From assembly GCF_003626695.1 (NCBI RefSeq), contig NZ_RBAH01000006.1:62001-126000 (forward strand): 64,000 bases of DNA, given 5' to 3'. The notes under the pieces are model-generated. The model saw nothing but the letters and a program-made list of their open reading frames with translations, was not told the DNA's origin and did not search any database. Of this stretch, positions 53,475-62,358 are shown piece after piece. The DNA is from Paenibacillus ginsengarvi (lineage in GTDB: Bacteria > Bacillota > Bacilli > Paenibacillales > NBRC-103111). Made by a program: the position numbers and the translations under genes. The first letter of the stretch is position 1. Every line of letters begins with the position of its first letter.

Positions 53475-53700
53475 AAGCGGAAGAGAAAGTTCCGCTATAT
53501 CCGGCGAAACGCCGCTGGCCCGGGCGATAAAGGAAGCAAAAGTTCCGTTAAAGCCGCCGGTAGTTCGAGTGCAGCCGGGTCTATGGAGCAATAAAGGAAG
53601 TGCAGCTTCCTCTATGCAAGCTGAGCAGGGGCGAGAAGCGGCAATAACGGAACTGACGGTTCCGCTGAGACAGCGATAACGGAAGCAGAAGTTCCGCTAT
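53475..53700. repeat. Hairpin array, locus R4 (five units)
   Basis: Five palindromic units of the type ATAACGGAA...TTCCG(C/T)TAT: GCGGAA...TTCCGCTAT, AGGAAG...TTCCGTTAA, AGGAAG...CTTCCTCTAT, CGGAAC...GTTCCGCTGA and CGGAAG...TTCCGCTAT. The ends of the right arms are at 53498, 53551, 53615, 53668 and 53700, i.e. spacings 53, 64, 53 and 32 bp. The rest of the gap to the CapA gene holds one more hairpin (AGCTCCAC/GTGGGGCT at 53762-53780). There is no gene. Confidence 0.75.
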
Positions 53701-53820
53701 AGCTGCGGAACGCCGTTGTCTGGGCGGCATACTTTTGGGGAAGCCCCCTCATTGAAGCCTAAGCTCCACTTTGTGGGGCTATTTGTAGTACGGAGGGCTG
53801 AGCCGCAGCTCCTTATTTTC

Positions 53821-53829
53821 TGCTATAAT
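53821..53829 (+). promoter_or_regulatory. Extended -10 promoter of the CapA gene
   Basis: TGC-TATAAT (TATAAT at 53824-53829) lies 31 bp before the start codon. No -35 is obvious. Confidence 0.6.
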
Positions 53830-53860
53830 AGATTCATAGAAAAGCAGTAAAGGAGTCGAA

Positions 53861-55273
53861 ATGGAGCATTCATCGCGAAAGGAAAGTTACTCTCGCAAGC
53901 GCAACCGGTCCAAACAAAAGCAGAAACGCCGCCTGGCCGCCTCGGTGCTTGCGATCGCGTTTTTCACGCTAGTGTTCGTGTTATGGCTTACGTATAACGG
54001 GACGGGAAAAGATGGCGCTGCGCCTGCGGACGTTGGCCCGAAGCAAACAGCGGGGCAAGGCGGCGGAGAGAGCGGCGGCAAAAGCGATCCACAGGGCGGT
54101 TCACCCGGAACCGAGGACAAGCCCGGAGCCGGAGAAGCCCAGAGCCCCGGCGGGACGTCCGGCAGCGGGACGTCAAACCCGGCCGGAGCTGGCGGCAGCG
54201 AACCAGGAACGTCAGGCGCCGGCAAGCCGGCCGGCACGGAGCAGGGCAGCTCGACCGGCAGCTCCGGGAACGGCGGAACGACGCCCCCGGCCGACGAATC
54301 GGCAAGCAAGAGCGGGACGGACGATCCGAACCAGGTCCAGCTTACGTTTGTCGGAGATGTCATCTTCGCCGACAATGTCGCTACGGCGCTGAAAGCGAAC
54401 GGCTTCGATTATCCATATCGGCAAGTTCGCTCCTATCTGGAAAACGCCGATCTGACGATCGCCAATCTGGAGACGCCGATTACCGAGCGGGGAACGAAGC
54501 AGATTAAGGATTATGCGTACCGCTCATCGCCGCAGGCGCTGCCCGCCTTCAAAGAAGCGGGAATCGATCTCGTCAACCTCGCGAACAACCATATCCTCGA
54601 CTACGGAACGGTCGGACTTCTCGATACGTTCGATCATCTGGACAAAAACGGCATTCGCTGGTTCGGAGCGGGGCATAACGCGTCTGAAGCGTTCAAGCCT
54701 GTTATTGTCGAGAAAAAAGGGATCAAGATCGCCTTTCTCGGACTCAGCAAGGTGGTGCCTACTCAGGAATGGAAAGCGGGGACGGATCGCCCGGGCGTGG
54801 CCGATACGTATGCGCTCAAAGTGCCGCTCGAGGCGATTCGGAATGCGAAGAAAGAGGCCGACCTCGTCGTTGTCGTCGCGCATTGGGGAATCGAGCAGCA
54901 GGACCAGCCCGAGAAATACCAGCGCGAATTCGCCCGTGAATATATTGATGCCGGGGCCGATCTGATCGTAGGAGGCCATCCGCATGTGCTGCAAGGCTTC
55001 GAACAATATAAAGGCAAATGGATTGCATACAGTTTGGGGAACTTTATATTTACGATGAACGAAAATCCGGTTACGTGGGAAACGGTCATTTTACAGGCGT
55101 CCTGCTCCAAGGACGGTGGCTGCGCGCTCAAAACGGTTCCGGTGCTGAGCAAGCTTGCCAATCCCGAGCCGATGCCGGAAGATGCGGCCGCGAAGCTGTT
55201 CAAGCGGCTGACCGGCATCTCGTTTCAGGCCGAGATCGGTCCGGACGGAACGGTGAAGGCAAAGCAGCGCTGA
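53861..55273 (+). CDS. CapA-family (PgsA-like) membrane-anchored protein
   Basis: A 470-residue protein. A Lys/Arg-rich N-terminus is followed by one membrane segment (residues ~26-45). A ~100-residue Gly/Ser/Pro linker comes next, then a CapA domain from about residue 160: VQLTFVGDVIFADN, ANLETPI, LANNHILDYG, VVVVAHWGIEQ and GGHPHVLQGFE. CapA has a metallophosphoesterase-like fold and in poly-gamma-glutamate systems works with PgsB and PgsC; those are not nearby, so this stand-alone copy may act otherwise at the cell surface. Confidence 0.9.
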   Translation: MEHSSRKESYSRKRNRSKQKQKRRLAASVLAIAFFTLVFVLWLTYNGTGKDGAAPADVGPKQTAGQGGGESGGKSDPQGGSPGTEDKPGAGEAQSPGGTSGSGTSNPAGAGGSEPGTSGAGKPAGTEQGSSTGSSGNGGTTPPADESASKSGTDDPNQVQLTFVGDVIFADNVATALKANGFDYPYRQVRSYLENADLTIANLETPITERGTKQIKDYAYRSSPQALPAFKEAGIDLVNLANNHILDYGTVGLLDTFDHLDKNGIRWFGAGHNASEAFKPVIVEKKGIKIAFLGLSKVVPTQEWKAGTDRPGVADTYALKVPLEAIRNAKKEADLVVVVAHWGIEQQDQPEKYQREFAREYIDAGADLIVGGHPHVLQGFEQYKGKWIAYSLGNFIFTMNENPVTWETVILQASCSKDGGCALKTVPVLSKLANPEPMPEDAAAKLFKRLTGISFQAEIGPDGTVKAKQR

Positions 55274-55322
55274 TCCGCAGAGCAAGCGGCACCACATAAA
55301 CGTAAACGAGGGGAAGATCAAC

Positions 55323-55958
55323 ATGGGAAGCTTTGACTCGATTCGCAACATATACTGCGTAGGACGCAATTACGGGCTGCATGCTGCCGAGCTCGGCAAC
55401 GCCGTACCGGAGCAGCCGATGCTGTTCACAAAACCGATCTACTCGCTCGTCCAACTGGACGGCTCCGTTATCGAGGTGCCTGGATCACAGGGGGAGGTGC
55501 ATTACGAGACCGAGGTCGTGATCCGGATCGGTCAAACGTACGAGCCGGGCAAAAGCGCCGACGACTTGATCGACGGCGTCGCTCTGGGACTCGACCTTAC
55601 GCTCCGCGACGTGCAGAGCGAGCTGAAGAAAAAAGGGTATCCGTGGCTCGCGGCCAAAGGGTTCCGCCGTTCTGCCCCGATTACCGCCTTCCGGCCGTTC
55701 CCCGGCACGGAGGCGCTGGGACGCGAAAGCTTCGGCTTGTTGAAAAACGGAGCCGTCGCCCAGCAAGGAAATAGTAACGAGATGATATTCAGCATCCAAA
55801 CGATTATCGACTATTGCGCCGAGCACTACGGCATCGGTCCCGGGGATTTGATCTTTACGGGAACGCCGGCGGGTGTAGGGCCGATTCGGGACGGCGACAA
55901 GTTTGAGCTGCAATTCGGCGGCGAAACTTGGGGCGAAGCGGTGATCCGGCTCGTGTAA
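55323..55958 (+). CDS. Fumarylacetoacetate hydrolase family protein
   Basis: A 211-residue FAH-family enzyme with metal ligands in HYETEVVIRIG (Glu-x-Glu) and GLDLTLRDVQ (Asp), and the C-terminal GPGDLIFTGTPAGVGPI. Members cleave C-C bonds of acylpyruvates or decarboxylate oxaloacetate. The size fits the short, YisK/YcgM-like group. GAGGGGAAGATC precedes the ATG. It lies 49 bp after the CapA gene and may be co-transcribed with it. Confidence 0.9.
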   Translation: MGSFDSIRNIYCVGRNYGLHAAELGNAVPEQPMLFTKPIYSLVQLDGSVIEVPGSQGEVHYETEVVIRIGQTYEPGKSADDLIDGVALGLDLTLRDVQSELKKKGYPWLAAKGFRRSAPITAFRPFPGTEALGRESFGLLKNGAVAQQGNSNEMIFSIQTIIDYCAEHYGIGPGDLIFTGTPAGVGPIRDGDKFELQFGGETWGEAVIRLV

Positions 55959-56000
55959 CACGGTCCGGGGTCGGCCGTCTAAAGTTTCCAAGTAAGACAG

Positions 56001-56043
56001 AGCGGTTCGCATGAGGGGTGTCATGCGGCCGCTTTCGCTTTTT
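56001..56043 (+). terminator. Intrinsic terminator
   Basis: AGCGG-TTCGCATGA pairs with TCATGCG-GCCGCT, an interrupted stem of about 12 bp, followed by TTCGCTTTTT. Confidence 0.8.
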
Positions 56044-56060
56044 CCGTGCAGCGATTTAAA

Positions 56061-56090
56061 TTGGACGTTTACGCCTGGTGCCTGTATAAT
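56061..56090 (+). promoter_or_regulatory. Promoter of the AraC sensor gene
   Basis: TTGGAC (56061-56066) and a perfect TATAAT (56085-56090) with an 18-bp spacer. An imperfect inverted repeat CTGTAT...ATACAG overlaps the -10. Confidence 0.65.
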
Positions 56091-56131
56091 GAATACAGCT
56101 TAAGTACAGGCAAGAATGAACACAACAACAT

Positions 56132-56145
56132 TGTAATCGCTTTCA
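56132..56145. promoter_or_regulatory. cre site downstream of the promoter
   Basis: TGTAATCGCTTTCA matches the cre consensus TGWAANCGNTNWCA at all 14 positions. It lies 42 bp downstream of the -10, where CcpA can act as a roadblock, and 70 bp before the sensor gene. Confidence 0.75.
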
Positions 56146-56214
56146 AATTAAATCTCGATTTCTAGCTAAGGGGCCAGCACCCCAACATCACGAACAGGAG
56201 AGGAAGATGCAGAC

Positions 56215-58509
56215 GTGAGAAACAGAACAATCGGCCGTTTTGCTAAGCTGCCGTTTCGGCGTAAGCTTCTTCTGTATTCCCTTCTCCTCAGCATTATGCC
56301 GGTGCTTACCGTCGGCCTGTTATCTTCGTACATCGCTACCCGCAGCATCCAGCAGGAAGTCGACCAGAATCATCTGTACATGCTGAACCAGATGCAGGTG
56401 CAGCTCAATCAGTTCATGAAGAGCATCCACACGAACTCGATTTTTATCGCCACCAACATCTCCGTCGAAAAGTCGGTCCGGGAAGGGCCCGGCATCGAAA
56501 ATTTAACGGCGATGCTCGATATGAACGAGACCATTCGGCGTATTCGCAGCACATCGCCCGTCGACTTTAACGTCTCGCTTCTGTACAAAAAATATAACGG
56601 ATTCGCTTATTCCAACAAATTCAGCGCTCAGGAGCTGGCCGGGATGCGTCTGCTCACCATTCTGGAGAAAATGAACCCGGTGGAAAACGAAGCGGTAGTC
56701 GTGCCCCCGGGAACGTTCGACGACCAGCCGGATTTGCTGCTGTTCCGGCCCGTCCCGATCGGGTCGGCCTACACCGACGGCGTGCTCGTGCTGCATGTGA
56801 GTCCGAACGATATACTCCGCTTCGTCGGCTCTATGGAGCACAGCTACGGCACGCGGGTCATGGTTGCGGACGAGCAGAACCGGATCGTCATCAGCTCGAA
56901 TTACAGCGAGATGGGCAAGCCGCTGCAAACGATCATCCAGCAGGCCAAGGACGGCAATCCTGAGGAAGGCCCGGGCAACCTGACGATAGGCGGGCAGGAA
57001 TATAAAGTATATAGGGAGAAGTCGTCCGCAAATAATTGGACGTATATTGCGCTTACGAGCGTGAAGGAGCTTACGGCCCAGTCCGACCGAATCCGGCTAA
57101 CGACATGGATTGTCGTTTGCGTGCTGGTAGGGTTGTGGACGCTGCTGGCCACCTTCGGCTCGCGCCGGATGTATGTGCCGATTCAGCGGCTCAGCGAGCG
57201 CCTTGTTCCCCGACAGCGTCAGGAGAGGGGCCGCGGAGACGGTTTGGCCGACATCGGCGCTTACGTGGAGCAGCTCGCGGATACGAACCGGCAGCTGCAT
57301 AACCGGCTGAACGAGCAGTTTCCGTATTTGCGCCAAGGGGTTTTCCAGCATCTGCTGCGGGGCGAGCTGACCGAGCGGGAGCTGAACATCGCCGCCGAGC
57401 ACGCGGGTATGGCGCTTCAGGGCGAATATGTGTACGTATGCGTCGCCGAGGCGGACGATATTCCTGTCTTTGACAGCACGTACCGCGAGAAAGATCGGTC
57501 GCTCATCCATTATGCACTGCTTAAGATGCTCGAGGAGACGTTCCACGGCGTTCCGTTTTGCGCCGGCTTTACGCCGAAAACCGGGCAGGTCGTTCTGCTG
57601 ATCGGGATGAACGCCGCGGATGAGGAGGCGGCTGCGTCACTCAAACGGATGGCGGACGATGCAAGGCGGCATGTGCGCGAATATTTCCGCTTTGCGATCA
57701 GCGTGGCGATAGGTTCCCCGCTGCGATCGTTTACGGCGATCGGGAAAGGCTACGAGGAAGCGGTCGCGTTGCTTGGCCATCGGTTCATTCTCGGCGAAGA
57801 CCGGACGATCGCCGCCGACCAGGCGGACGAAGGGCTGATGCGGCTGAGCCGGGAGACGGGCGAAACGCAGAAAATGATCGTTCATCACGTGCTCCACGGC
57901 AATATGGACGATTCGCGCGGACTGCTGGAACAGCTCGTACAGGAGCTGCGCTTCGCGCAAATTACGCCGGAAACGGCAAGAGGGCTGTTCTCCTACATGC
58001 TCGGAGAGCTCGACTACATGCTTCAGCAGACCGGCTGCGACATCCGGCAGGCCGCCGGGATCGACGTATACCGCAAACTGCACGGGCTGAGGTCGCTGCC
58101 CGAGCTGGAGAAGTGGCTTACGGACGAGCTGTTTCCGGCGATCAAGGCGCATCTGGCCGCCGAATCGGTATCGAAGCAGACGAAGACGATACGGGAAGTG
58201 ATGAGCTATGTCCGGCATCATCTGGACGAAGACATGACGCTGCAAAAGGCGGCCGACCATTTCAGCTTGTCCGTCTCTTATCTCAGCAAATTGTTCAAGG
58301 ATGAAGCCGGTCTCAATTTCAGCGAATATGTGCTCGGGCTGCGCATGAACAAAGCGAAGGAATGGCTCGAGCATACCGATATGCCGATCAAGGATATTGC
58401 CGACAAAATCGGCTATGCGAGCGTACAAAACTTCAATCGTGTGTTCAAACAATGGAGCGGCGTACCGCCCGGCGAATTCCGCAAGGAGAAACGGCAAGCT
58501 TCCGGCTGA
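56215..58509 (+). CDS. Membrane AraC-type sensor-regulator
   Basis: A 764-residue regulator of the type common in Paenibacillaceae. A membrane helix near residues 20-42 is followed by an extracellular sensor of ~250 residues. A second helix comes near 300-318 (LTTWIVVCVLVGLWTLLATF), then a long cytoplasmic linker and an AraC DNA-binding domain at about 660-760 (LQKAADHFSLSVSYLSKLFK, then VQNFNRVFKQWSGVPPGEFR). It starts at GTG 56215 with AGGAGAGGAAG upstream. It precedes the binding-protein and permease genes, so it is the likely direct sensor and activator of that oligosaccharide operon. Confidence 0.92.
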   Translation: MRNRTIGRFAKLPFRRKLLLYSLLLSIMPVLTVGLLSSYIATRSIQQEVDQNHLYMLNQMQVQLNQFMKSIHTNSIFIATNISVEKSVREGPGIENLTAMLDMNETIRRIRSTSPVDFNVSLLYKKYNGFAYSNKFSAQELAGMRLLTILEKMNPVENEAVVVPPGTFDDQPDLLLFRPVPIGSAYTDGVLVLHVSPNDILRFVGSMEHSYGTRVMVADEQNRIVISSNYSEMGKPLQTIIQQAKDGNPEEGPGNLTIGGQEYKVYREKSSANNWTYIALTSVKELTAQSDRIRLTTWIVVCVLVGLWTLLATFGSRRMYVPIQRLSERLVPRQRQERGRGDGLADIGAYVEQLADTNRQLHNRLNEQFPYLRQGVFQHLLRGELTERELNIAAEHAGMALQGEYVYVCVAEADDIPVFDSTYREKDRSLIHYALLKMLEETFHGVPFCAGFTPKTGQVVLLIGMNAADEEAAASLKRMADDARRHVREYFRFAISVAIGSPLRSFTAIGKGYEEAVALLGHRFILGEDRTIAADQADEGLMRLSRETGETQKMIVHHVLHGNMDDSRGLLEQLVQELRFAQITPETARGLFSYMLGELDYMLQQTGCDIRQAAGIDVYRKLHGLRSLPELEKWLTDELFPAIKAHLAAESVSKQTKTIREVMSYVRHHLDEDMTLQKAADHFSLSVSYLSKLFKDEAGLNFSEYVLGLRMNKAKEWLEHTDMPIKDIADKIGYASVQNFNRVFKQWSGVPPGEFRKEKRQASG

Positions 58510-58842
58510 TTGTTCCTTTCGTTTTCAAGCCGCATTTCCATTTTGTGCCTAATTCCCGCTCGCGCGGGCAGCGTAATCGTGAGTCGCCCCGGCATCCAGA
58601 TCTTCTGCAGCTCTGAACTGGCGATGTTTCCATTACGCCCAACGTGCGGCGGGTTTTTGCCGTTTTTGTGCGGGTGGATCGGATTAATCATTGTTTGTTG
58701 TTTTATTTATCATTATTTACGATGGCCGATCCAAATAAAGGAGCATTGCACGATCATGCAAGCGATTACAAAATAAAGATCACAGGGGGCTTACCTCCGG
58801 GGCTTCTCGTCAGGCTCTACAAAAATAGAAGGAGCGTGTTTC
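58510..58842. other. Gap before the binding-protein gene
   Basis: About 330 bp without a credible gene. I see no strong promoter, terminator or cre here. The only regulatory cue is the expected AraC-type control from the upstream gene. Confidence 0.5.
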
Positions 58843-60411
58843 ATGAACAGGACGAAAAAAACGGTGGCATCGGTATTTGCGGTATCGCTCGTCGCGGCTA
58901 CAGCACTTGCCGGATGCGGGGGCAAGGAAGACAAAAGCGCCGCTAACGGGGGCGGTCAAGCTGCGCCGAAAAACTTGAGCATTTTACTCTCGCACTCGAA
59001 CGCCAAATACGCCATGCAGGCGAAGGACGACGATCGTTACGTAAAAGAGCTGTCGAAGCAATCCGGGTATAATGCGAAATACGAATTTCTGGGCCACGGC
59101 GACGACTTCACCCAGCAGATGACGGTTCGCTTCGCCTCCGGCGAGCTGCCGGATATGATCCGTACCGACAGCATCGATTCGACGATGCATCCCGGCGCGG
59201 TCGACAAAGGCGTATTCGAGGATTTGACGCCGCTTATCGACAAATACGGGCCGAACCTGAAAAAGAAAATTCCGGCCGAAGCGTGGAGCAGCCCGAAAGT
59301 AAGCAAAAACGGCAAAATATACGCCATCCCGGCTTTGGCTGCGCTTCCGGCGACGCGCGTCGTTTATATACGTCAGGACTGGCTCGACAAGTTAGGTATG
59401 CAGCAGCCGAAAACGCCGGACGACTACTTGAAGTTTTTTGAAGCGGTCAAAAAGCAGGATATGAACGGCAATGGCGACTTGAACGACGAGTATGGCTTGT
59501 ACGTCAGGGAAAATCTTATTTATTCGAACTTGTTCTTCTCCAATTTCGGCTACGATCCGAATATGTGGTATTTGAAAAACGGTCAGCTTCAGCCGGGGAT
59601 GATCCAGCCGGAGATGAAGGATGCCATCAAGTTCTGGAAAACGCTGTACGACAATAACTACATTAACCAGAACCTGTTCACGAACAAAGGCGCCGACTGG
59701 GTTGCCGGCATCAAGCAGGGCAAAGGCGGCGCTTGGATTCACGATGTGACGAACTACAACTCGGACTGGAACACGGCCAATTTCGTCGAGAAAAACGTCA
59801 AGCTTTCGATGCTTGAAGCGCCGGAAACGGCAAAGGGCAAAGGCATTGCCGCGCAAGGCGATCAAATTTACTTCGTCTGGGTCGTGCCGACCAAAAACAA
59901 AAAAGCCGAAGACGTCATCAAGTTTTTGAACTGGGCTTGGTCCGACGAAGCGGACGACTTCTTCGCGATGGGCATCAAAGATTACAACTACAAAGTTGAG
60001 GGCGGCAAGCCGGTGTGGGATGCGAACGAGCCGGCCAACAAGGATAACGACGCCAACATCTTCTACCAGCTCTCGCTTAACCCTCGCGGCGACGGCCGGA
60101 TGCTCGACAAGGTGCTCGATGTTTCCCCGAACGCGCAAGCGATCAAGGGCGGCGTCCAGATCGCGAAGAAAAACCTGATCAAAAACGACGCGCTGCATAT
60201 GCCTTCGCTCGCAAGCCTGAAGACGCATCCGGAGCTGGCAATCGGCACGGGAGCGGGCACACTGTTCCTCGATATGTTCGCGAAGGTCGTTACCGGCAAG
60301 GAAGACGTCGATTCTTCGTTTGACAAGTTCGTAGCAGAGTGGAAGCGTCGCGGCGGCGATGAAGCGATCAAGGAAGCAACAGACTGGTACAACAAGTTTA
60401 ACAAAAAATGA
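58843..60411 (+). CDS. Oligosaccharide-binding lipoprotein (LplA/YtcQ type)
   Basis: A 522-residue lipoprotein with lipobox LAGC (Cys25). It is larger and distinct from the three orphan binding proteins. A loop DMNGNGDLNDE near residue 205 is an EF-hand-like calcium site, known from the alginate-binding AlgQ proteins and their relatives. Other blocks are MIRTDSIDSTMHPGAVDKGVFEDL and PTKNKKAEDVIKFLNWAWSDE. It is followed directly by two permease genes, forming a CUT1 uptake unit; no ATPase gene is present, so a shared MsmK-like ATPase is needed. AGAAGGAGC is the ribosome site. Confidence 0.93.
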   Translation: MNRTKKTVASVFAVSLVAATALAGCGGKEDKSAANGGGQAAPKNLSILLSHSNAKYAMQAKDDDRYVKELSKQSGYNAKYEFLGHGDDFTQQMTVRFASGELPDMIRTDSIDSTMHPGAVDKGVFEDLTPLIDKYGPNLKKKIPAEAWSSPKVSKNGKIYAIPALAALPATRVVYIRQDWLDKLGMQQPKTPDDYLKFFEAVKKQDMNGNGDLNDEYGLYVRENLIYSNLFFSNFGYDPNMWYLKNGQLQPGMIQPEMKDAIKFWKTLYDNNYINQNLFTNKGADWVAGIKQGKGGAWIHDVTNYNSDWNTANFVEKNVKLSMLEAPETAKGKGIAAQGDQIYFVWVVPTKNKKAEDVIKFLNWAWSDEADDFFAMGIKDYNYKVEGGKPVWDANEPANKDNDANIFYQLSLNPRGDGRMLDKVLDVSPNAQAIKGGVQIAKKNLIKNDALHMPSLASLKTHPELAIGTGAGTLFLDMFAKVVTGKEDVDSSFDKFVAEWKRRGGDEAIKEATDWYNKFNKK

Positions 60412-60483
60412 TGCGCGAACGTTCTGCGCCGCGCCGGGGCCGTCTCCGGCCGGCGCAGGCACGTTCCCGTCGGAAGGACGAGG

Positions 60484-61389
60484 ATGCACATGATCAAAAA
60501 AATAACGTCCCGCGACGCGCTGCTGCTCTGGCTGCTTGCTGCTCCCGGCATTTTGCATTTCCTTATTTTCCGCTACGTTCCGATGTTCGGGAATGTAATC
60601 GCCTTTCAGGATTACAGCATCTTCTCCGGCATCATGGACAGCCCGTGGGTCGGGTTCCAGCATTTCGCCAACATGTTTACGTACGCCGAGTTTTACAATA
60701 TTTTGCGCAATACGCTGGTGCTCAGCCTGTACTCGATTGTTTTCGGCTTCCCGGCGCCGCTCGTGCTGGCGCTGCTGCTAAACGAAATACGTAAATCGTG
60801 GTTCAAGAAACCGGTTCAAACACTGCTTTATCTCCCGCATTTTTTGTCCTGGGTTATCGTCGGCAGTATTTTTATTAATTTGCTTTCAACCAAAGGCTTT
60901 TTGAATACGATTCTTGGCTGGTTTGGCATTGGTTCCATCGATTTTTTGACGCAGCCCGAATATTTCCGGGGCATTCTCGTCTCGGTTGGCATATGGAAGG
61001 AAATGGGCTGGGGCATGATTATTTATTTGGCCGCCCTGTCCGGCATCAACCCGAACTTGTATGAAGCAGCCATGGTGGACGGAGCTGGACGGTTCCGCCA
61101 AATGTGGTCGATTACGCTGCCCTCGCTCATGCCGGCGATCGTGGTCCTCTTCCTGCTCCGTGTCGGGCATGTGCTCGATTCTAACGTCGAGCAGGTGCTG
61201 ATCATGCTGAATCCGCTCGTGCGGGATGTCGGTGAAGTGATCGATACGTACGTCTATCGCGTCGGCTTGCTGGGAGCGCAGTTTAGCCTCACGACGGCGA
61301 TCGGCATATTCAAATCGCTGGTCGGTCTGCTGCTCGTTGTCGGGCTTAATACGCTCAGTCGCAAAACGACCGGTGAAAGCATCTATTAA
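60484..61389 (+). CDS. Sugar ABC transporter permease (LplB type)
   Basis: A 301-residue permease with six membrane helices. The EAA loop, where the ATPase docks, reads EAAMVDGAGRFRQMWSITLP near residue 195. The N-terminal start has two options, ATG at 60484 or 60490, both near GGAAGGACGAGG. It pairs with the next permease and the binding protein just upstream. The system probably imports polysaccharide fragments such as those handled by LplABC/AlgSMQ-like transporters. Confidence 0.92.
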   Translation: MHMIKKITSRDALLLWLLAAPGILHFLIFRYVPMFGNVIAFQDYSIFSGIMDSPWVGFQHFANMFTYAEFYNILRNTLVLSLYSIVFGFPAPLVLALLLNEIRKSWFKKPVQTLLYLPHFLSWVIVGSIFINLLSTKGFLNTILGWFGIGSIDFLTQPEYFRGILVSVGIWKEMGWGMIIYLAALSGINPNLYEAAMVDGAGRFRQMWSITLPSLMPAIVVLFLLRVGHVLDSNVEQVLIMLNPLVRDVGEVIDTYVYRVGLLGAQFSLTTAIGIFKSLVGLLLVVGLNTLSRKTTGESIY

Positions 61390-61402
61390 GGGGGAATGAC
61401 CG

Positions 61403-62272
61403 ATGCCGCTGCACAGAAGGCAGGACTGGTTTTCGTGGATTAACGGCGCGGGCTTCATCATCTTATGTTTAACGATGATCGCCCCGATCGTGCATTTGGC
61501 GGCCGTTTCGTTCAGCTCGCAATTTTACACCGAGGCGAAGCTCGTCACGTTTTGGCCGAAAGGCTTCAACATCGAAGTATACAAAACGATTTTCGGCATG
61601 CAAAATATATGGACTTCGATGCGCAACAGTCTCGTCATCACGGTGTTCGGAACGCTGATCGCGCTCGCTTTTACGGCGTCGATGGCATATCCGCTGTCGC
61701 GTCCGCAAATGGTAGGGAAGAAGTGGGTGCTGCGCGGCATTATCGTAACGTTCGTTTTTTCCGCGCCGCTTATTCCGAACTATTTGCTCGTTCGCACGCT
61801 GGGGATGGAAAATACGCTATGGGCGCTTATGATTCCGGGAGCGCTCAGCGCCTTTAACGTCATTATCATGAAGACGTTTTTCCAGGGCATCTCGAGCGAA
61901 ATGTTCGACGCCTCCAAAATCGACGGCTGCAGCGAGCTGGGCAGCTTCACGAGAATCGCGATTCCGCTCTCGGCTCCCGTTATTGCGACGATCGCTTTGT
62001 TCCATGCGGTCGGCCAGTGGAACTCGTACTTCGGGGCGCTGATCTTTATCCGCAGCAAAGATTTGCTGCCGCTTCAGGTGCTGCTCCGCAATCTTGTCGT
62101 CGAAGAGCAGGCGAATTCGATGGCGAATACGACGGAGGTGGCGACCATGCTTACGCCGGAAATGCTGAAGGCCGGCATCACGCTGTTCGCGACCGCGCCG
62201 ATTCTGATCGTGTATCCGTTCCTCCAGAAATACTTCGTCAAGGGCGCTATGGTCGGATCGCTCAAGGAATAG
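61403..62272 (+). CDS. Sugar ABC transporter permease (LplC/YtcP type)
   Basis: A 289-residue permease with six membrane helices. The EAA loop is SEMFDASKIDGCSELGSFTR near residue 170. It starts 13 bp after the partner permease (AAGGGGGAATG is the ribosome site) and ends the operon before a hairpin terminator. With its partner it forms the membrane channel for the ligand carried by the lipoprotein at 58843. Confidence 0.92.
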   Translation: MPLHRRQDWFSWINGAGFIILCLTMIAPIVHLAAVSFSSQFYTEAKLVTFWPKGFNIEVYKTIFGMQNIWTSMRNSLVITVFGTLIALAFTASMAYPLSRPQMVGKKWVLRGIIVTFVFSAPLIPNYLLVRTLGMENTLWALMIPGALSAFNVIIMKTFFQGISSEMFDASKIDGCSELGSFTRIAIPLSAPVIATIALFHAVGQWNSYFGALIFIRSKDLLPLQVLLRNLVVEEQANSMANTTEVATMLTPEMLKAGITLFATAPILIVYPFLQKYFVKGAMVGSLKE

Positions 62273-62300
62273 GCGATTAGGTCCGGTCCGGCGAGAAGAA

Positions 62301-62340
62301 AGCAAACCCGCACGCATCGGCAGATACGGCGGGTTTTGCT
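62301..62340. terminator. Terminator between convergent genes
   Basis: AGCAAACCCGC pairs with GCGGGTTTTGCT (G-T pairs and one extra base) around a 17-nt loop. There is no long T-run outside the stem; it can serve either strand. Confidence 0.6.
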
Positions 62341-62358
62341 GCTGCTGTATGTAAAAGG

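Noticed and set aside
52659..53591. Minus-strand frame of 310 codons opposite the helicase tail
   Set aside because: Low-complexity Arg/Pro/Ala sequence caused by the GC-rich tail of the helicase gene.
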